The notes under the pieces: model-generated
The model's input: the letters and a program-made list of their open reading frames with translations, nothing else
Database searches by the model: none
Told to the model about the DNA's origin: nothing
Made by a program: the position numbers and the translations under genes
Shown: positions 19,285-27,697 of the stretch, in pieces
Layout: every line of letters begins with the position of its first letter
How positions within the stretch are numbered: the stretch's first letter is position 1
DNA from: Owenia fusiformis
Taxonomy: Eukaryota; Annelida; Polychaeta; Sabellida; Oweniidae
DNA: 28,000 bases
Assembly: GCA_903813345.2 (NCBI GenBank)
Contig: CAIIXF020000112.1
Coordinates: 1 to 28,000, forward strand
Direction of reading: 5' to 3'

Positions 19285-19745
19285 CGCTAAAGCTACGTTC
19301 ACACCAACAGCGCTTTGATTGCGCTTTAAAGCGGCTTGTAAAGCGGCACCAAAGCGTAACAAAGCTTGATTAAAGCGTTGGGGTCGTAATAGGTCGTAGA
19401 AAAGCTCGGAGTTAAGCGGGATATTCAGAAAGAGCGCCAAAAAATTTTAAGCTGTTTAAAAATTTTGGGCGCTCTGTTACGAATTGATTAAAGCGACGAG
19501 AGCGTATCAAAGCTAAACAAACCGTAACAAAGCTCAGCAAAGCTTGACCCCAAAGCGTACGAAAGCTTAACACAGCTTGGTTCAAAGATCTGACACGAGG
19601 TCAGACGCTGATCATCAATATCTGACACTCTTTGTTACGCTTTCATAAAGGACTCTCAAGCTTTCCAACGAATTGAGACGCTTTAATCAAGGATTGAAAC
19701 GCTTTGTTAGGCTTTGTCACTCTCTCACGCTCTTTCACGCCTTGC
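19285..19745. repeat. Dense AAAGC / GCTTT word array, inverted about a centre
   Basis: Between 19285 and about 19580 the plus strand holds about a dozen AAAGCG, AAAGCT or AAAGCTTG words, spaced mostly 10-25 bp. From 19640 to 19740 the complement prevails (CGCTTT, AGCTTTCC, GGCTTTG). The centre near 19590 carries CTGACACGAGGTCAGACG. Such clustered short words, mirrored about a centre, resemble the subterminal transposase-binding repeats of hAT or CACTA-like non-autonomous elements. Outer TIRs and a target duplication are not clear. Open frames here are shadows. Confidence 0.5.
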
Positions 19746-20504
19746 GACAAACATCATGTCTTCTTCAGAAAGGCCATGCTCTGGTCCATCTGGACTTTTT
19801 TGTCACTACCCATTCCGAAAATAACCATTCTGCTGGTGTTAGAGTCTTGGAATAAGGTCCCGGAAAAGCATGACATGTTCAACCACTGAGAAGTTGGCGC
19901 AAGTCAAATTTCACCTGAGTTCATAAAATCTGTCCTGTCTAGTCAACCATAGATGGATTTTAAATCTGCTGGTATCAAAGCAATCAAGAGAGATTGCTCT
20001 TTAAGTATTCAATTGTGTTTTAGGGTAAATACCCAAAAATTGAAAGATATTGACCATTCTGTACTTGTAACATTTTTTGAAACACTCTGTATACGACTTA
20101 TCAAATCAACACTGTACCTCTGATTTTTATGATTGAACTGTCCAATATTAATGCAAGAATGATCGTTTCTCTCTCAAAATTAATTAATTAAAAATTGATT
20201 TAGCCAATCATCAACGAATTAGATTCAATAAACAACGGTCTATAGCTCCACAAAGTTCAATATTCCTATAACAATATTCTTAGAGCATTCCGCTATTCGT
20301 AAAAACGTGCGAGGTGTTAGTTCACGGCTAGTTCAAGTACTTAAGATTTGCATCATAATGTTTCTGTAACTATCTATGCATATCAAGTAAAACACTCCAG
20401 AAGTGCGAATGAATGGCATACAAAGAATGGGGAAACGAAGTAAACGTGTCAACAATTGCTATACTTACGATGGCCTGTATACAAAAATATATTCGGTAAC
20501 TCAC
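19746..20504. other. Intronic stretch, nothing recognised
   Basis: No convincing exon or repeat, apart from AACACTCTGTATACGAC at about 20082, which resembles a word near 15640. Confidence 0.35.
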
Positions 20505-20693
20505 CAGATATTTCTACATCAGTTGCCTCTCTTACTGCTACATCTTTAGTCGTGCCATCTTTCTCTCCTGTCTCCTCAAGCTGCCCTTTTTTCTGAACTT
20601 TCGATAGGCCTAGTTTTTCCAGATTAGTACTAATACAAGTCAATTTTTGATCGATCGTAGATGCTAATGCTCCACCATATTGGTCCTGTACCG
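20505..20693 (-). CDS. Exon 6: charged linker
   Basis: 189 nt, phase 1 at both ends, acceptor ACGATTATTGCAG and donor TCTG|GTGAGT. Encodes VQDQYGGALASTIDQKLTC, ISTNLEKLGLSKVQKKG, QLEETGEKDGTTKDVAV, REATDVEIS. Rich in Lys, Glu, Asp and Thr, with heptad-like hydrophobic spacing at its start, so perhaps a short coiled coil followed by a disordered linker. No family recognised. Confidence 0.6.
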
Positions 20694-20883
20694 CTGCAAT
20701 AATCGTTAGAGTAGTCAGTTTATTGAAAAACCTGGCATTCCCTAATATATTGATCGGTAGAGTTTGTTCGTTTCATGCAATATATGATTTTCGTGAGAGA
20801 CATATTATTAGAAATAAACATCCATTGTGTTTCATGCATACGCTTACATTCAAATCAGTCATCACAGATAACTTCGAGCTTAC

Positions 20884-21291
20884 CCTGATCCTGTGACAGA
20901 CACTGTTGCACTAATTCGCCATCTATTGTTAGCGTCACTTGAACGTAAGACCCGTTATATTTCATCCTAATTTCTTCTGGAATTAACTCTGTTACAAGTT
21001 CCAAAGTTAACTTCCCACTGTGGAAATCCTCAATCAATTTCGCGGCTAGTCTTCGATCCACGATCTTCAACTGAAGTACTATAGATCCAAAGTAGAAGTC
21101 AAGAAAGTCAACTCCATACCGGCGTCTCATTCTTCTCTGTACTGTTTGTCTTTTATGAAGCTCCGATAAAGCCCCATATATATTGTGCGAAAACTTTGCG
21201 AAGCCCCTGCCTGTAGCTTGTTGCTGTTGTAAAACTTGTGCATCGTTTAAGCGCATCTTTTCTATAGTTGTCAGCACAATTCGTAGAGTTT
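20884..21291 (-). CDS. Exon 5: TRADD-N-like domain
   Basis: 408 nt, phase 1 at both ends, from acceptor CATCATTCAG to the strong donor CAGG|GTAAGC. The 136 residues begin ETLRIVLTTIEKMRLND and continue with a helical, basic stretch (HKRQTVQRRMRRRYGV). Then come DFLDFYFGSIVLQLKIVD, RRLAAKLIEDFHSGKLTLE, LVTELIPEEIRMKYNG and SYVQVTLTIDGELVQQC. The order YGV...GSI-L-L...D--SGKL...L--EEI...V-V-I matches the TRADD N-terminal-like alpha/beta domain found in many molluscan Death-domain proteins. In vertebrates that domain binds TRAF2. Family assignment is from recall of the pattern. Without splicing at the donor the frame would end in TGA eight codons later, a possible short isoform. Confidence 0.65.
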
Positions 21292-21379
21292 CTGAATGAT
21301 GCAACAGAAATGTTATAGCCACAATATGTCATGACAAAATATTCAATAATGGATTCGCTTTAAATTGTTGGGTCGTTCT

Positions 21380-21860
21380 TTCAATAATAGTACACTTATG
21401 TACTGTGGTTTTCGTTTATGTTTGCACCACTAAGTATGAGGCCTTGTTGCCAGCCAAAGCGCATCTGTCTGTCTGTCTGTCCGTTTGTCCGTCCAACCAT
21501 CTGTTTGTGCGCTCGTCCTTCTGTCCGTGCGTTTGTTTGAAATATGGAATTCATGATTTAATTTGAGAAAAACGATGGTCAGAATGGCCAATAAAGATGG
21601 TCTGAAACTGACCCATAATATTTAATTATTCTGAGACGCATTACTGTACTCGACTATATTTTCTTAAGGCTCTGTACATGTGGTTGTGGAGGGGGGATAC
21701 TAAGGTAGAGATAGGATGCAGTGATGTTGACATTTTGTTATTTCATTCATTTTCTTATGTTATTAATGTGGATAAAACTCCCATAAAGGGACCTTCATTT
21801 ATTTTGATGTATGATTTATTCGAATTGAAATAATAAACTAAAACTAAACTAAAAAATGAC
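21380..21860 (+). repeat. Transposon-like tail with CTGTCTGTCTGT tract
   Basis: A degenerate (GTCT/GTCC)n tract runs from about 21466 to 21538. Further on comes GGACCTTCATTTATTTTG and then AATAATAAACTAAAACTAAA-CTAAAA, a short tandem A-rich tail of the type that ends non-LTR retrotransposons of invertebrates. No reverse transcriptase is visible, so at most a 5'-truncated copy. Confidence 0.4.
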
Positions 21861-22197
21861 ACAATTTATCTATGCTACTTACAAAATTGATCAAGCAGTG
21901 CTTCTAGGGAAAATGGCATATTTTGATATTTTTCGATTTTCAAGGGAAAAAATTTCGCGAGTTATATTTTGAAGAGTTGAGAAACGTTTTAAGTATGACT
22001 TTGGACATCATATTAACTTGACGAAAATCAATCAGTCTTTAATTTGACCTCCTTTGACTTTACTTTTAGTACTTGTCGTGTAGTCTAAAGAATATATAAA
22101 TTAATTGATGGATTTTAATCGCATATTAATGCTAGCCCACAAAGTAGAAACTGTTACAAATAACAAAAACAATCTCCATTCTGAGATGAAAGAATAC

Positions 22198-22335
22198 CTA
22201 TATCGTTTTTTGGAATTGTAAACTTCATATCTTGGCCCAACATTGTACACGTGTATCCGATTTTCATGAAGTCGCATCGTTCCTGTGTAAATGATTCTAT
22301 GGATGAGGGTATGCTGGTCGTAGGGTGTCGAGATT
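22198..22335 (-). CDS. Exon 4 (tentative): short conserved-phase segment
   Basis: Acceptor TATTTACAG is good; donor ATAG|GTATTC is fair. In phase 1 the 46 codons are open: ESRHPTTSIPSSIESFTQE, RCDFMKIGYTCTMLGQ, DMKFTIPKNDI. Another frame from the same acceptor runs on to a hydrophobic stretch (WRLFLLFVTVSTLW) and a stop at about 22101, which could be an alternative membrane-anchored C-terminus. Either reading may be chance. I include it because it fits the phase pattern of its neighbours. Confidence 0.3.
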
Positions 22336-22595
22336 CTGTAAATAATCGAAATTAAAACTATGAGCATGTATTTCATATTTTACGTATCTGCCTCTATGAA
22401 ATAATGTATATGGTATTTAAAAAGCAACACAACTTAAAACAAGATGCATAAGGTTTATCAACATGTTTTAAGGGACACAAGTTTAGTTTTGAAATTAAGT
22501 TACCTATTAGAAAAGAAAATTAAAAATCTCATAGGAAACCATCAGCTAAAATATTTTCTATCCTATACCAAGTAGACTTTTAGGGAGATAAGTTG

Positions 22596-22650
22596 ATAAG
22601 ATATATCCCGTATCCTGATTTGAGGTATACATATCCAAAACTTCCTTATG
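22596..22650 (-). mobile_element. Small hairpin element, copy 3 (fragment)
   Basis: GATAAGATATATCCCGTATCC, then CATATCCAAAACTTCC, matches one half of the hairpin element at 22717-22831 in the same orientation as its right end. Confidence 0.35.
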
Positions 22651-22716
22651 TCCCGCTCCTGGGCATATCTTTCAAATGTGAAAAAAATCCACTGGTTATA
22701 GGAAAAAAGCAGTAAT

Positions 22717-22831
22717 GTACGATCGGTTTGGATATGGGTTTATCCCTCGTGAGATATGCACATCTACCTTCGGTCCCTCAGGTCGATATATATCCCTCTG
22801 GATAAACCCCATATCCAAAACCTCCCAGTAC
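22717..22831. mobile_element. Small hairpin element (MITE-like), about 115 bp
   Basis: The left end GTACGATCGGTTTGG-ATATGGGTTTATCC is the near-complement of the right end GGATAAACCCCATATCC-AAAACCTCCCAGTAC. Centre: ACCTTCGGTCCCTCAGGTC. The whole unit can fold into one hairpin. A related copy lies at 17555-17645 and a fragment at 22596-22650. It lies in a region of the gene with no supported coding exon. Confidence 0.65.
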
Positions 22832-23117
22832 ATAATCCTTATGTAGAACGCTGGATTTAATATTTAGTATGTTTATATAATCAGATCGGGCAAAAGATCA
22901 ATACTATTTATTTGACGGTCCTCTCTAATATAACACTGATTTTTAAACACTTTCATGTGGAATTGGAAATGCAGGGATTACTTTTCACAATTGTCCCTAG
23001 ATGGATAGTCCTATAACATATAATATACATATATATATGAACTAGAACAATAACATGACAAACATGTTTAGACATGTAAGTACTCATTAAAGGTCATATT
23101 TTGTGTCTTTACAGTAC

Positions 23118-23399
23118 CTAGCGATTGCTGTTTTTCTGCTCTGACTTTATTTGCAAGGTCCACTTTTCCGATCTCTTCGAGTGCGTCTGTAAGGATTCTT
23201 ATTTTGTCAGCATCTCTCCTCAGTCCTTGCCTCCACTTGTTTAATATATGGAATACCCAGTTCCGAGAATTGTGTTGGTTGCTTGTTTTAATAGCTTCAA
23301 CATCTGAAGATTTGAGGTCAAGTAATATGCCTAGGTCAAGGGCCAAGTCTGCCTCTATTCCCCGTGCAATCCTTAATAAATACTTTTCATCAAGAATAT
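23118..23399 (-). CDS. Exon 3: Death domain
   Basis: 282 nt, phase 1 at both ends, between the strong acceptor CCCTTTTCAG and the donor GCTAG|GTACTG. The 94 residues cover a whole Death domain: DEKYLLRIARGIEADLALD (helix 1 area), LGILLDLKSSDVEAIKT (helices 2-3, the usual L-L--D---I pattern), NWVFHILNKWRQ (helix 5 with the conserved Trp) and ILTDALEEIGKVDLANKV (helix 6). Death domains bind other Death domains in receptor or adaptor complexes such as those of FADD, TRADD, MyD88 or IRAK type. One exon encoding a complete domain with symmetric phases fits spread by exon shuffling. Confidence 0.8.
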
Positions 23400-23529
23400 C
23401 TGAAAAGGGAAAGATACAACCCAAACGTGTAAAATTTTGGAACAATACAAATCACGAAGCTCTGCACATTCGGTTAGATTTTAGGACAAATCACGTTTAT
23501 ATTAAGATTTGTGACACCAGTGTGCTCAC

Positions 23530-23646
23530 CAGATTCAGATGCCAAGCCTTGTGCCTTCATTCCTTTTTCTTTACTGATACTGCTTATTTCTGTTTCTGTA
23601 TGAGGGCTATCTACTCTATCGTCTGCAACATTGTCTATCCGAGCAC
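23530..23646 (-). CDS. Exon 2: acidic, Ser-rich linker
   Basis: 117 nt, phase 1 at both ends. Encodes ARIDNVADDRVDSPHTETE, ISSISKEKGMKAQGLASES, then a split codon at the strong donor TCTG|GTGAGC. The acceptor used here is TTTAATAAAG, which has a mediocre pyrimidine tract; GTTGCAG a little downstream is an alternative. The composition suggests a disordered linker before the Death domain. The open frame extends upstream of the acceptor to an ATG at 23680, which could be an alternative start. Confidence 0.6.
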
Positions 23647-24005
23647 CTTTATTAAATAGAATGAATCTTTCGTAATTCATTGTAGGTCAAAAGAAATGGG
23701 ACGTGAAAACATGCATCGTTTCACATGCAATTAAATACATAATAGTACTCAAATCAATAATGTTTTATAATCGTAAATGTTCATAGCGATTGGATTACAC
23801 ACTGTTTTAAGTAGAATATAGATAGTCCCATTTTCGACTCACCCTGTGCATAATCATCTACATAAATGGAATATGATTGCCAATTGCAAGTCATATTTGT
23901 TTTATGCCTACTAAGTATTTATAGAAATGTGAAAATAACAAAAAATGTATTTAACATTTAATTAATTATATGTATCGTGTAAATTATATGTATTGTGTAA
24001 ATTAC

Positions 24006-24099
24006 CAGAACTTTCAAGTGTTCCTTGACTAGACTCTTCCTCTTCACGCCCTCCTAGTTTTGTCTGCATATCATCGTTATTTGTTGGTACACCCGCCAT
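24006..24099 (-). CDS. Exon 1: acidic N-terminus with start codon
   Basis: ATG at 24099 in a good Kozak setting (G at -3 and at +4). Encodes MAGVPTNNDDMQTKLGG, REEEESSQGTLESS, then splits a Gly codon after its first base at the donor TCTG|GTAATT. The segment is polar and acidic, with no signal peptide or membrane segment, so the protein should be cytoplasmic. Phase 1 agrees with all the downstream exons. The start choice rests on Kozak context and phase fit. A TATATATA at about 24349-24358 could place the transcription start some 200 bases upstream. Confidence 0.6.
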
Positions 24100-24348
24100 G
24101 TCAGCCTATCGAGTCACCATTTAAGTCAGATGTGTCACTACAAGTCGATGGTTGTTTCAGGACTTTCTTCACTAGGGACTGTCATTGTTGTTTAAGCACC
24201 GATTTTTGTTTGGACTTCAGGTTTTTGTTCACCTTGACATTTTTGCATCACTCCTTGTTTGTTAATTAGTCTAGGTAATCAGGGGCTCTGATGTAATCGC
24301 ATATGCCCTAACTTTTGGAAGATGAGCTCGCCGTCTGTCGTTATCTGT

Positions 24349-24358
24349 GTAATATATA
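24349..24358 (-). promoter_or_regulatory. Possible TATA box of the Death-domain gene
   Basis: TATATATATT on the minus strand, about 250 bases upstream of the proposed ATG at 24099. AT-rich words are common in this window, so support is weak. The presumed leader contains one short upstream ATG frame. Confidence 0.2.
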
Positions 24359-24399
24359 TATGGAATCAACATATTAGACTTTACATTGAAAACTGAACT

Positions 24400-25015
24400 A
24401 TAATTTTCATTTCATACAAATGGGTTGTAGGTTAAAGTAATGAACAGTAAAATAATGCGTTTAACTAGATAACAGCAACGCCAAGGCGAAAATCCCAGCA
24501 AACAACCATGGCTGCCCTTTTTACAAAATCCATCCACTACTTTTTCAATTCTGGCAAAACTCTTAAAATAACACACATGAAATGGCCAACTATTTGCCAA
24601 ATTGTCAAAAAAGGGTAATATGCTTCTTAGTATACACATATAAAATTTGAAAAAAAACGCTTCACCACTTTTCGAGTTATACTAAAAATGTAAAACACGC
24701 GTAACAAGTAAATCCGTTCTGTGAAAAAACGTAAGAAAAGGTATAATCGCAATAGGTACTGCATATATCAAAACCCCTACAAACCCTGAGATTTCTACAT
24801 GATCAAAAGGGCGAAGGGCTAAAAATTGTTTAAAAAATCATTTTGAGGTCATTTGAAAGTAAAAAATTCAAATGGGCGCCTACTTGCCATTTTTCGAGAT
24901 TGCCAACATCTCATATTTTAAATCTTAAATTTTTCAACTTATTCAGTATCTCTATATTTTTTGCATTTAGACATATTAATATTGGTTTCAAAATACTTCA
25001 AAATTAACACTAAAA
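24400..25015. other. Unassigned AT-rich repeat-like DNA
   Basis: Words such as GGCCAACTATTTGCC, TACTTGCCATTTTTCGAG and AAAAATGGCAACC recur loosely, suggesting an old interspersed repeat that continues into the GGAC tract. No gene. Confidence 0.35.
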
Positions 25016-25140
25016 ATGGCAACCATTTTGAAACTTTTGGCCATTTTGAAACTCGTCTTTCGAGCAGAACTTGTACGCTCATGGGTCACATACACATACG
25101 ATAAAAACGACATTGGTCCAATGGTTTTTCACTTATTACC

Positions 25141-25232
25141 AGGACGGACGGAGGGGCGGACGTGCGGTAGGACGACTTGCGGACGTACAGACGAATGTAC
25201 AGACGGACGGACGTGCGTACGGACGGAGCCGT
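25141..25232 (+). repeat. Degenerate GGAC/ACGG microsatellite
   Basis: GGACGGACGGAGGGGCGGACG, then ACAGACGGACGGACGTGCG. It is the complementary motif to the GTCTGTCC tract at 21466-21538, possibly the ends of two related elements in opposite orientation. The Arg/Thr/Gly-rich frames across it are artefacts of the repeat. Confidence 0.7.
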
Positions 25233-25532
25233 TCTCTACCCCCTCCCGAACTTCGTTCGATGGGATTATGAGGCTACTCCAGCAATCAAACTCAGTTGGG
25301 ACTCACTCCCGGGTATTGAAGACGCCCTTGCATATTCTTGTATCGTACCGAGTAACCCTCAGAAGAATGTAGCAGCAAACAAATCACTAATTTGAAAACC
25401 CTATTCTGAATTTCTATATTATAAAAGCAGGTAAATTGTGCATGTCGTTTCCACCCTTTGGGATCCCCATCACGTGTTCTCTGAACTACCATATACCAAA
25501 GTGAGTTGTTCAATCAATAAAGAGGTTAAGCA

Positions 25533-25775
25533 ACACGTATTTAACAAAACTTGAATGTGAACTTCAATACACGCGCAGATAAATGACGTCAAATTTGTTT
25601 ATTTTCTGTGGGCCAGCGTGAAGTTTACAGGATTTTACATGAGATTGTCATATTGGTTCAATTTACAGACGCGTATTCAACAAAGCATGAACGTGTACTT
25701 CTATGCGCGCGCGGGAAAATGACGTCAGATTAGTCTACTCTCTACAGGTAAGCGTGAAAGTTAAAGGTTTTTACG
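25533..25775 (+). repeat. Two diverged direct copies of a ~110-bp block with CRE palindromes
   Basis: Copy 1 (25533 to about 25640) and copy 2 (25668 to about 25775) share ACGYGTATTYAACAAA, GAACTTCAATACACGCGC (or GTACTTCTATGCGCGCGC), AAATGACGTCA, then AGCGTGAAGTTTACAGG. Each has a perfect TGACGTCA (25584-25591 and 25720-25727, 136 bp apart) next to a GCGCGC word. This could be a duplicated regulatory block or an old tandem repeat. Confidence 0.7.
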
Positions 25776-26198
25776 TGTAGATGAGTGATTACACGTCGCT
25801 CATTACGTGATTGATTTTAGCTTTGTTCCAGGATGGCCCAGGAGCCCATATTTGATACAGATAATCTTGCTTGTTATATTGGTAAACCCCAATCCTTAAT
25901 TGGAAATGAGAATACATTTAATGGGTGAATGACAACTTCAAATGTGATCGTTTCGTTTCATTCCGTACAATATAAATAGGCAGGGCTAATTTAATACCCG
26001 GGGCTTAATACAAAATGTATACTAAACGAAATGAAATGACAACCAGGGCCTACTATTGTCTTATCACTACATTTGATTTGCGAACGAGACATTTCCTTTG
26101 TATTACTTCCGCCCTTGATATGAGCAAAAAGCGATACTATAAAGTAATTGAATTGTGGTTGAATATGAAATAAAGCAAAAATAAAAAACGAAAAGGTA

Positions 26199-26270
26199 CT
26201 TATGCGACTAGATTTAAAACCAGGCATTACGACCACGAGTCCTAAGTGCTAACCGTTACACCATAGAACC
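26199..26270 (-). tRNA. tRNA-like sequence, probably a pseudogene or SINE head
   Basis: The minus strand starts GGTTCTATGGTGTAACGG, then TTAGCACTTAGGACT, close to eukaryotic tRNA-Gln/Glu 5' halves with a good A box. The B-box region is weak (GGTTTTAAATC). The anticodon stem has a mismatch and the loop would read CGT. The acceptor stem does not pair with the 3' side. TTTT follows within about 10 bases, as a pol III terminator would. It is unlikely to be a working tRNA. Confidence 0.45.
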
Positions 26271-26279
26271 ATGATCCTT

Positions 26280-27000
26280 AGAAACAGTCACCACATAAAT
26301 ATAGCTCCACGTCCACTGACATGGTTTCAGACGATTTGCATTTGGACGTGTAGCTTAACGTCTCTAATAAATCAAATTATCGTTATTTTAAAATGTATAG
26401 AAATAAATATATACACAAGATTGTTGAGGCAATAATCAATGACGTGTATCAACTTATTCAAGCAAAGACATACGTCATGGCTCGGATTCCATGAATTACA
26501 ATATGATGTAAATCAAGTAAGCAAATGGGATTTTACTAAACTATATGACAATAAACATTAACTGTGTCCATTCACAATTTATAGTTTACTAGGAAAGAAA
26601 ATGTTAAAAATATTTAGATATACAACTGAATTGTTCCTAAAAGCAGAACTGATGCGATAAATTAAAAAGTCTGAATTTATTCAACATACCAGTTATTCCG
26701 CAGTCTATTTCCTTCGACAGATAATCCACATCTACATTCACTTTAAAACGTCTTTGTCAACGACCTTCATGTAAAAGCTTTGGCACATAGCATGTCATAA
26801 ACGGTTTATTTGACGAGGAGGTTTGTTCAGTGCTTTTTAAGGTCCCCTTTACTTTTAATTTTCAATGGCACTCTTTTAATTCTTTGAACTCTTAGTAAAT
26901 AAATGCATTCAATTTTTATTTGTATTAAATTGTGTCTCTATAACGAAAATGGGTAGTTCGGAGAATATAACATGAATACACGATTGATGGGGCCCTTAAA
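26280..27000. other. Unassigned AT-rich spacer
   Basis: No gene, RNA or repeat recognised. Confidence 0.4.
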
Positions 27001-27007
27001 GGGATTC

Positions 27008-27080
27008 AAAATTTACCTTTATTTATTTAATGATTAATTGATTTCATTTTTATTTATTTATTTATGTACGTATTTATCTA
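27008..27080 (+). repeat. TTTA microsatellite
   Basis: Imperfect repeats of TTTA/TTAT, including TTTATTTATTTATTTATG near 27050-27067, then related TATTTATCTATTTATTC. Confidence 0.8.
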
Positions 27081-27591
27081 TTTATTCTAGTTATTTAACT
27101 ATTTCATTCAGATTTTTACAGATCAGATACATTATATTTCTATGTTTTCTGAGATAACCTATGATTTAAGGTTTGCATCTAGCTGATACATCGCTTTCTT
27201 AATAGAGTGGTATTTTTGTTTATCTGGTATATGGCTAGAATAACAAAAGGCGTCTTCAAGTAAATCGATGTACTGGCCGTTAAGGCACTTGAATAATCTG
27301 AATTTCCTGGATATCACCCTGCGTTACGAAAGTTGTTTCATCAGTGTGTCCGTCTTGACCCTTCTCTATTATATTACGAAACTTCCTCAACATAAGCCTA
27401 AATTATTTTATTGTCTTTCCTTCTTTATTATTTCAGTCTAAAATTCTTATTTTCAATTTTCTATAATTTCACAATTTCTCTTTAATATTTTATAACCACT
27501 TCATGACTTCATTCTTCAATAGTTTTTCTAAAATTCTGTTAAATCACCTTTTCCCTTTCTATTTATATAGTTCTAAATCTCAGCACATTGT

Positions 27592-27697
27592 AGAATCCTC
27601 CATCTCAGAATTGAACAATATCCTCCTCGGATTATTCTTTTTGGTGAGGCAAATTCTGTCAGAAATTCTACTTTCTTCTGAGATGGAAGATTCTAAC
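27592..27697. repeat. Inverted repeat with ~20-bp arms
   Basis: TAGAATCCTCCATCTCAGAA at about 27592-27611 is the near-complement of TTCTGAGATGGAAGATTCTA at about 27676-27695, with a loop of about 64 bases. It could be the ends of a tiny MITE or a transcript hairpin. A 108-codon frame crosses it without recognisable motifs. Confidence 0.6.

Larger units (their letters stand above)
16801..24099 (-). other. Gene model: Death domain plus TRADD-N-like protein (3' end open)
   Basis: Minus-strand gene assembled from seven exons: 24006-24099, 23530-23646, 23118-23399, 22198-22335 (tentative), 20884-21291, 20505-20693 and 16801-17121. They sum to 1549 nt, about 516 codons, with no stop. Each chosen junction follows GT...AG, and every intron is phase 1, so exons 2 to 7 are all multiples of three. 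The predicted product is soluble: a short acidic N-terminus, a Death domain, a TRADD-N-like domain and charged linkers, with no signal peptide. By family knowledge this suggests a cytoplasmic adaptor in death-receptor, NF-kB or innate immune signalling. The last exon in the window ends on a donor-like site, so the true end may lie further left or at the stop near 16706. The exon at 16801-17121 lies 3.4 kb beyond its neighbour and could belong to a different gene. Confidence 0.6.

Noticed and set aside
25016-25395. Three overlapping frames of 66-118 codons
   Set aside because: Arg/Thr/Gly/Asp runs come from the GGAC-type microsatellite.
26199-26270. Functional tRNA gene
   Set aside because: Acceptor and T stems do not pair properly and the B box is weak, so only a tRNA-like relic is claimed.
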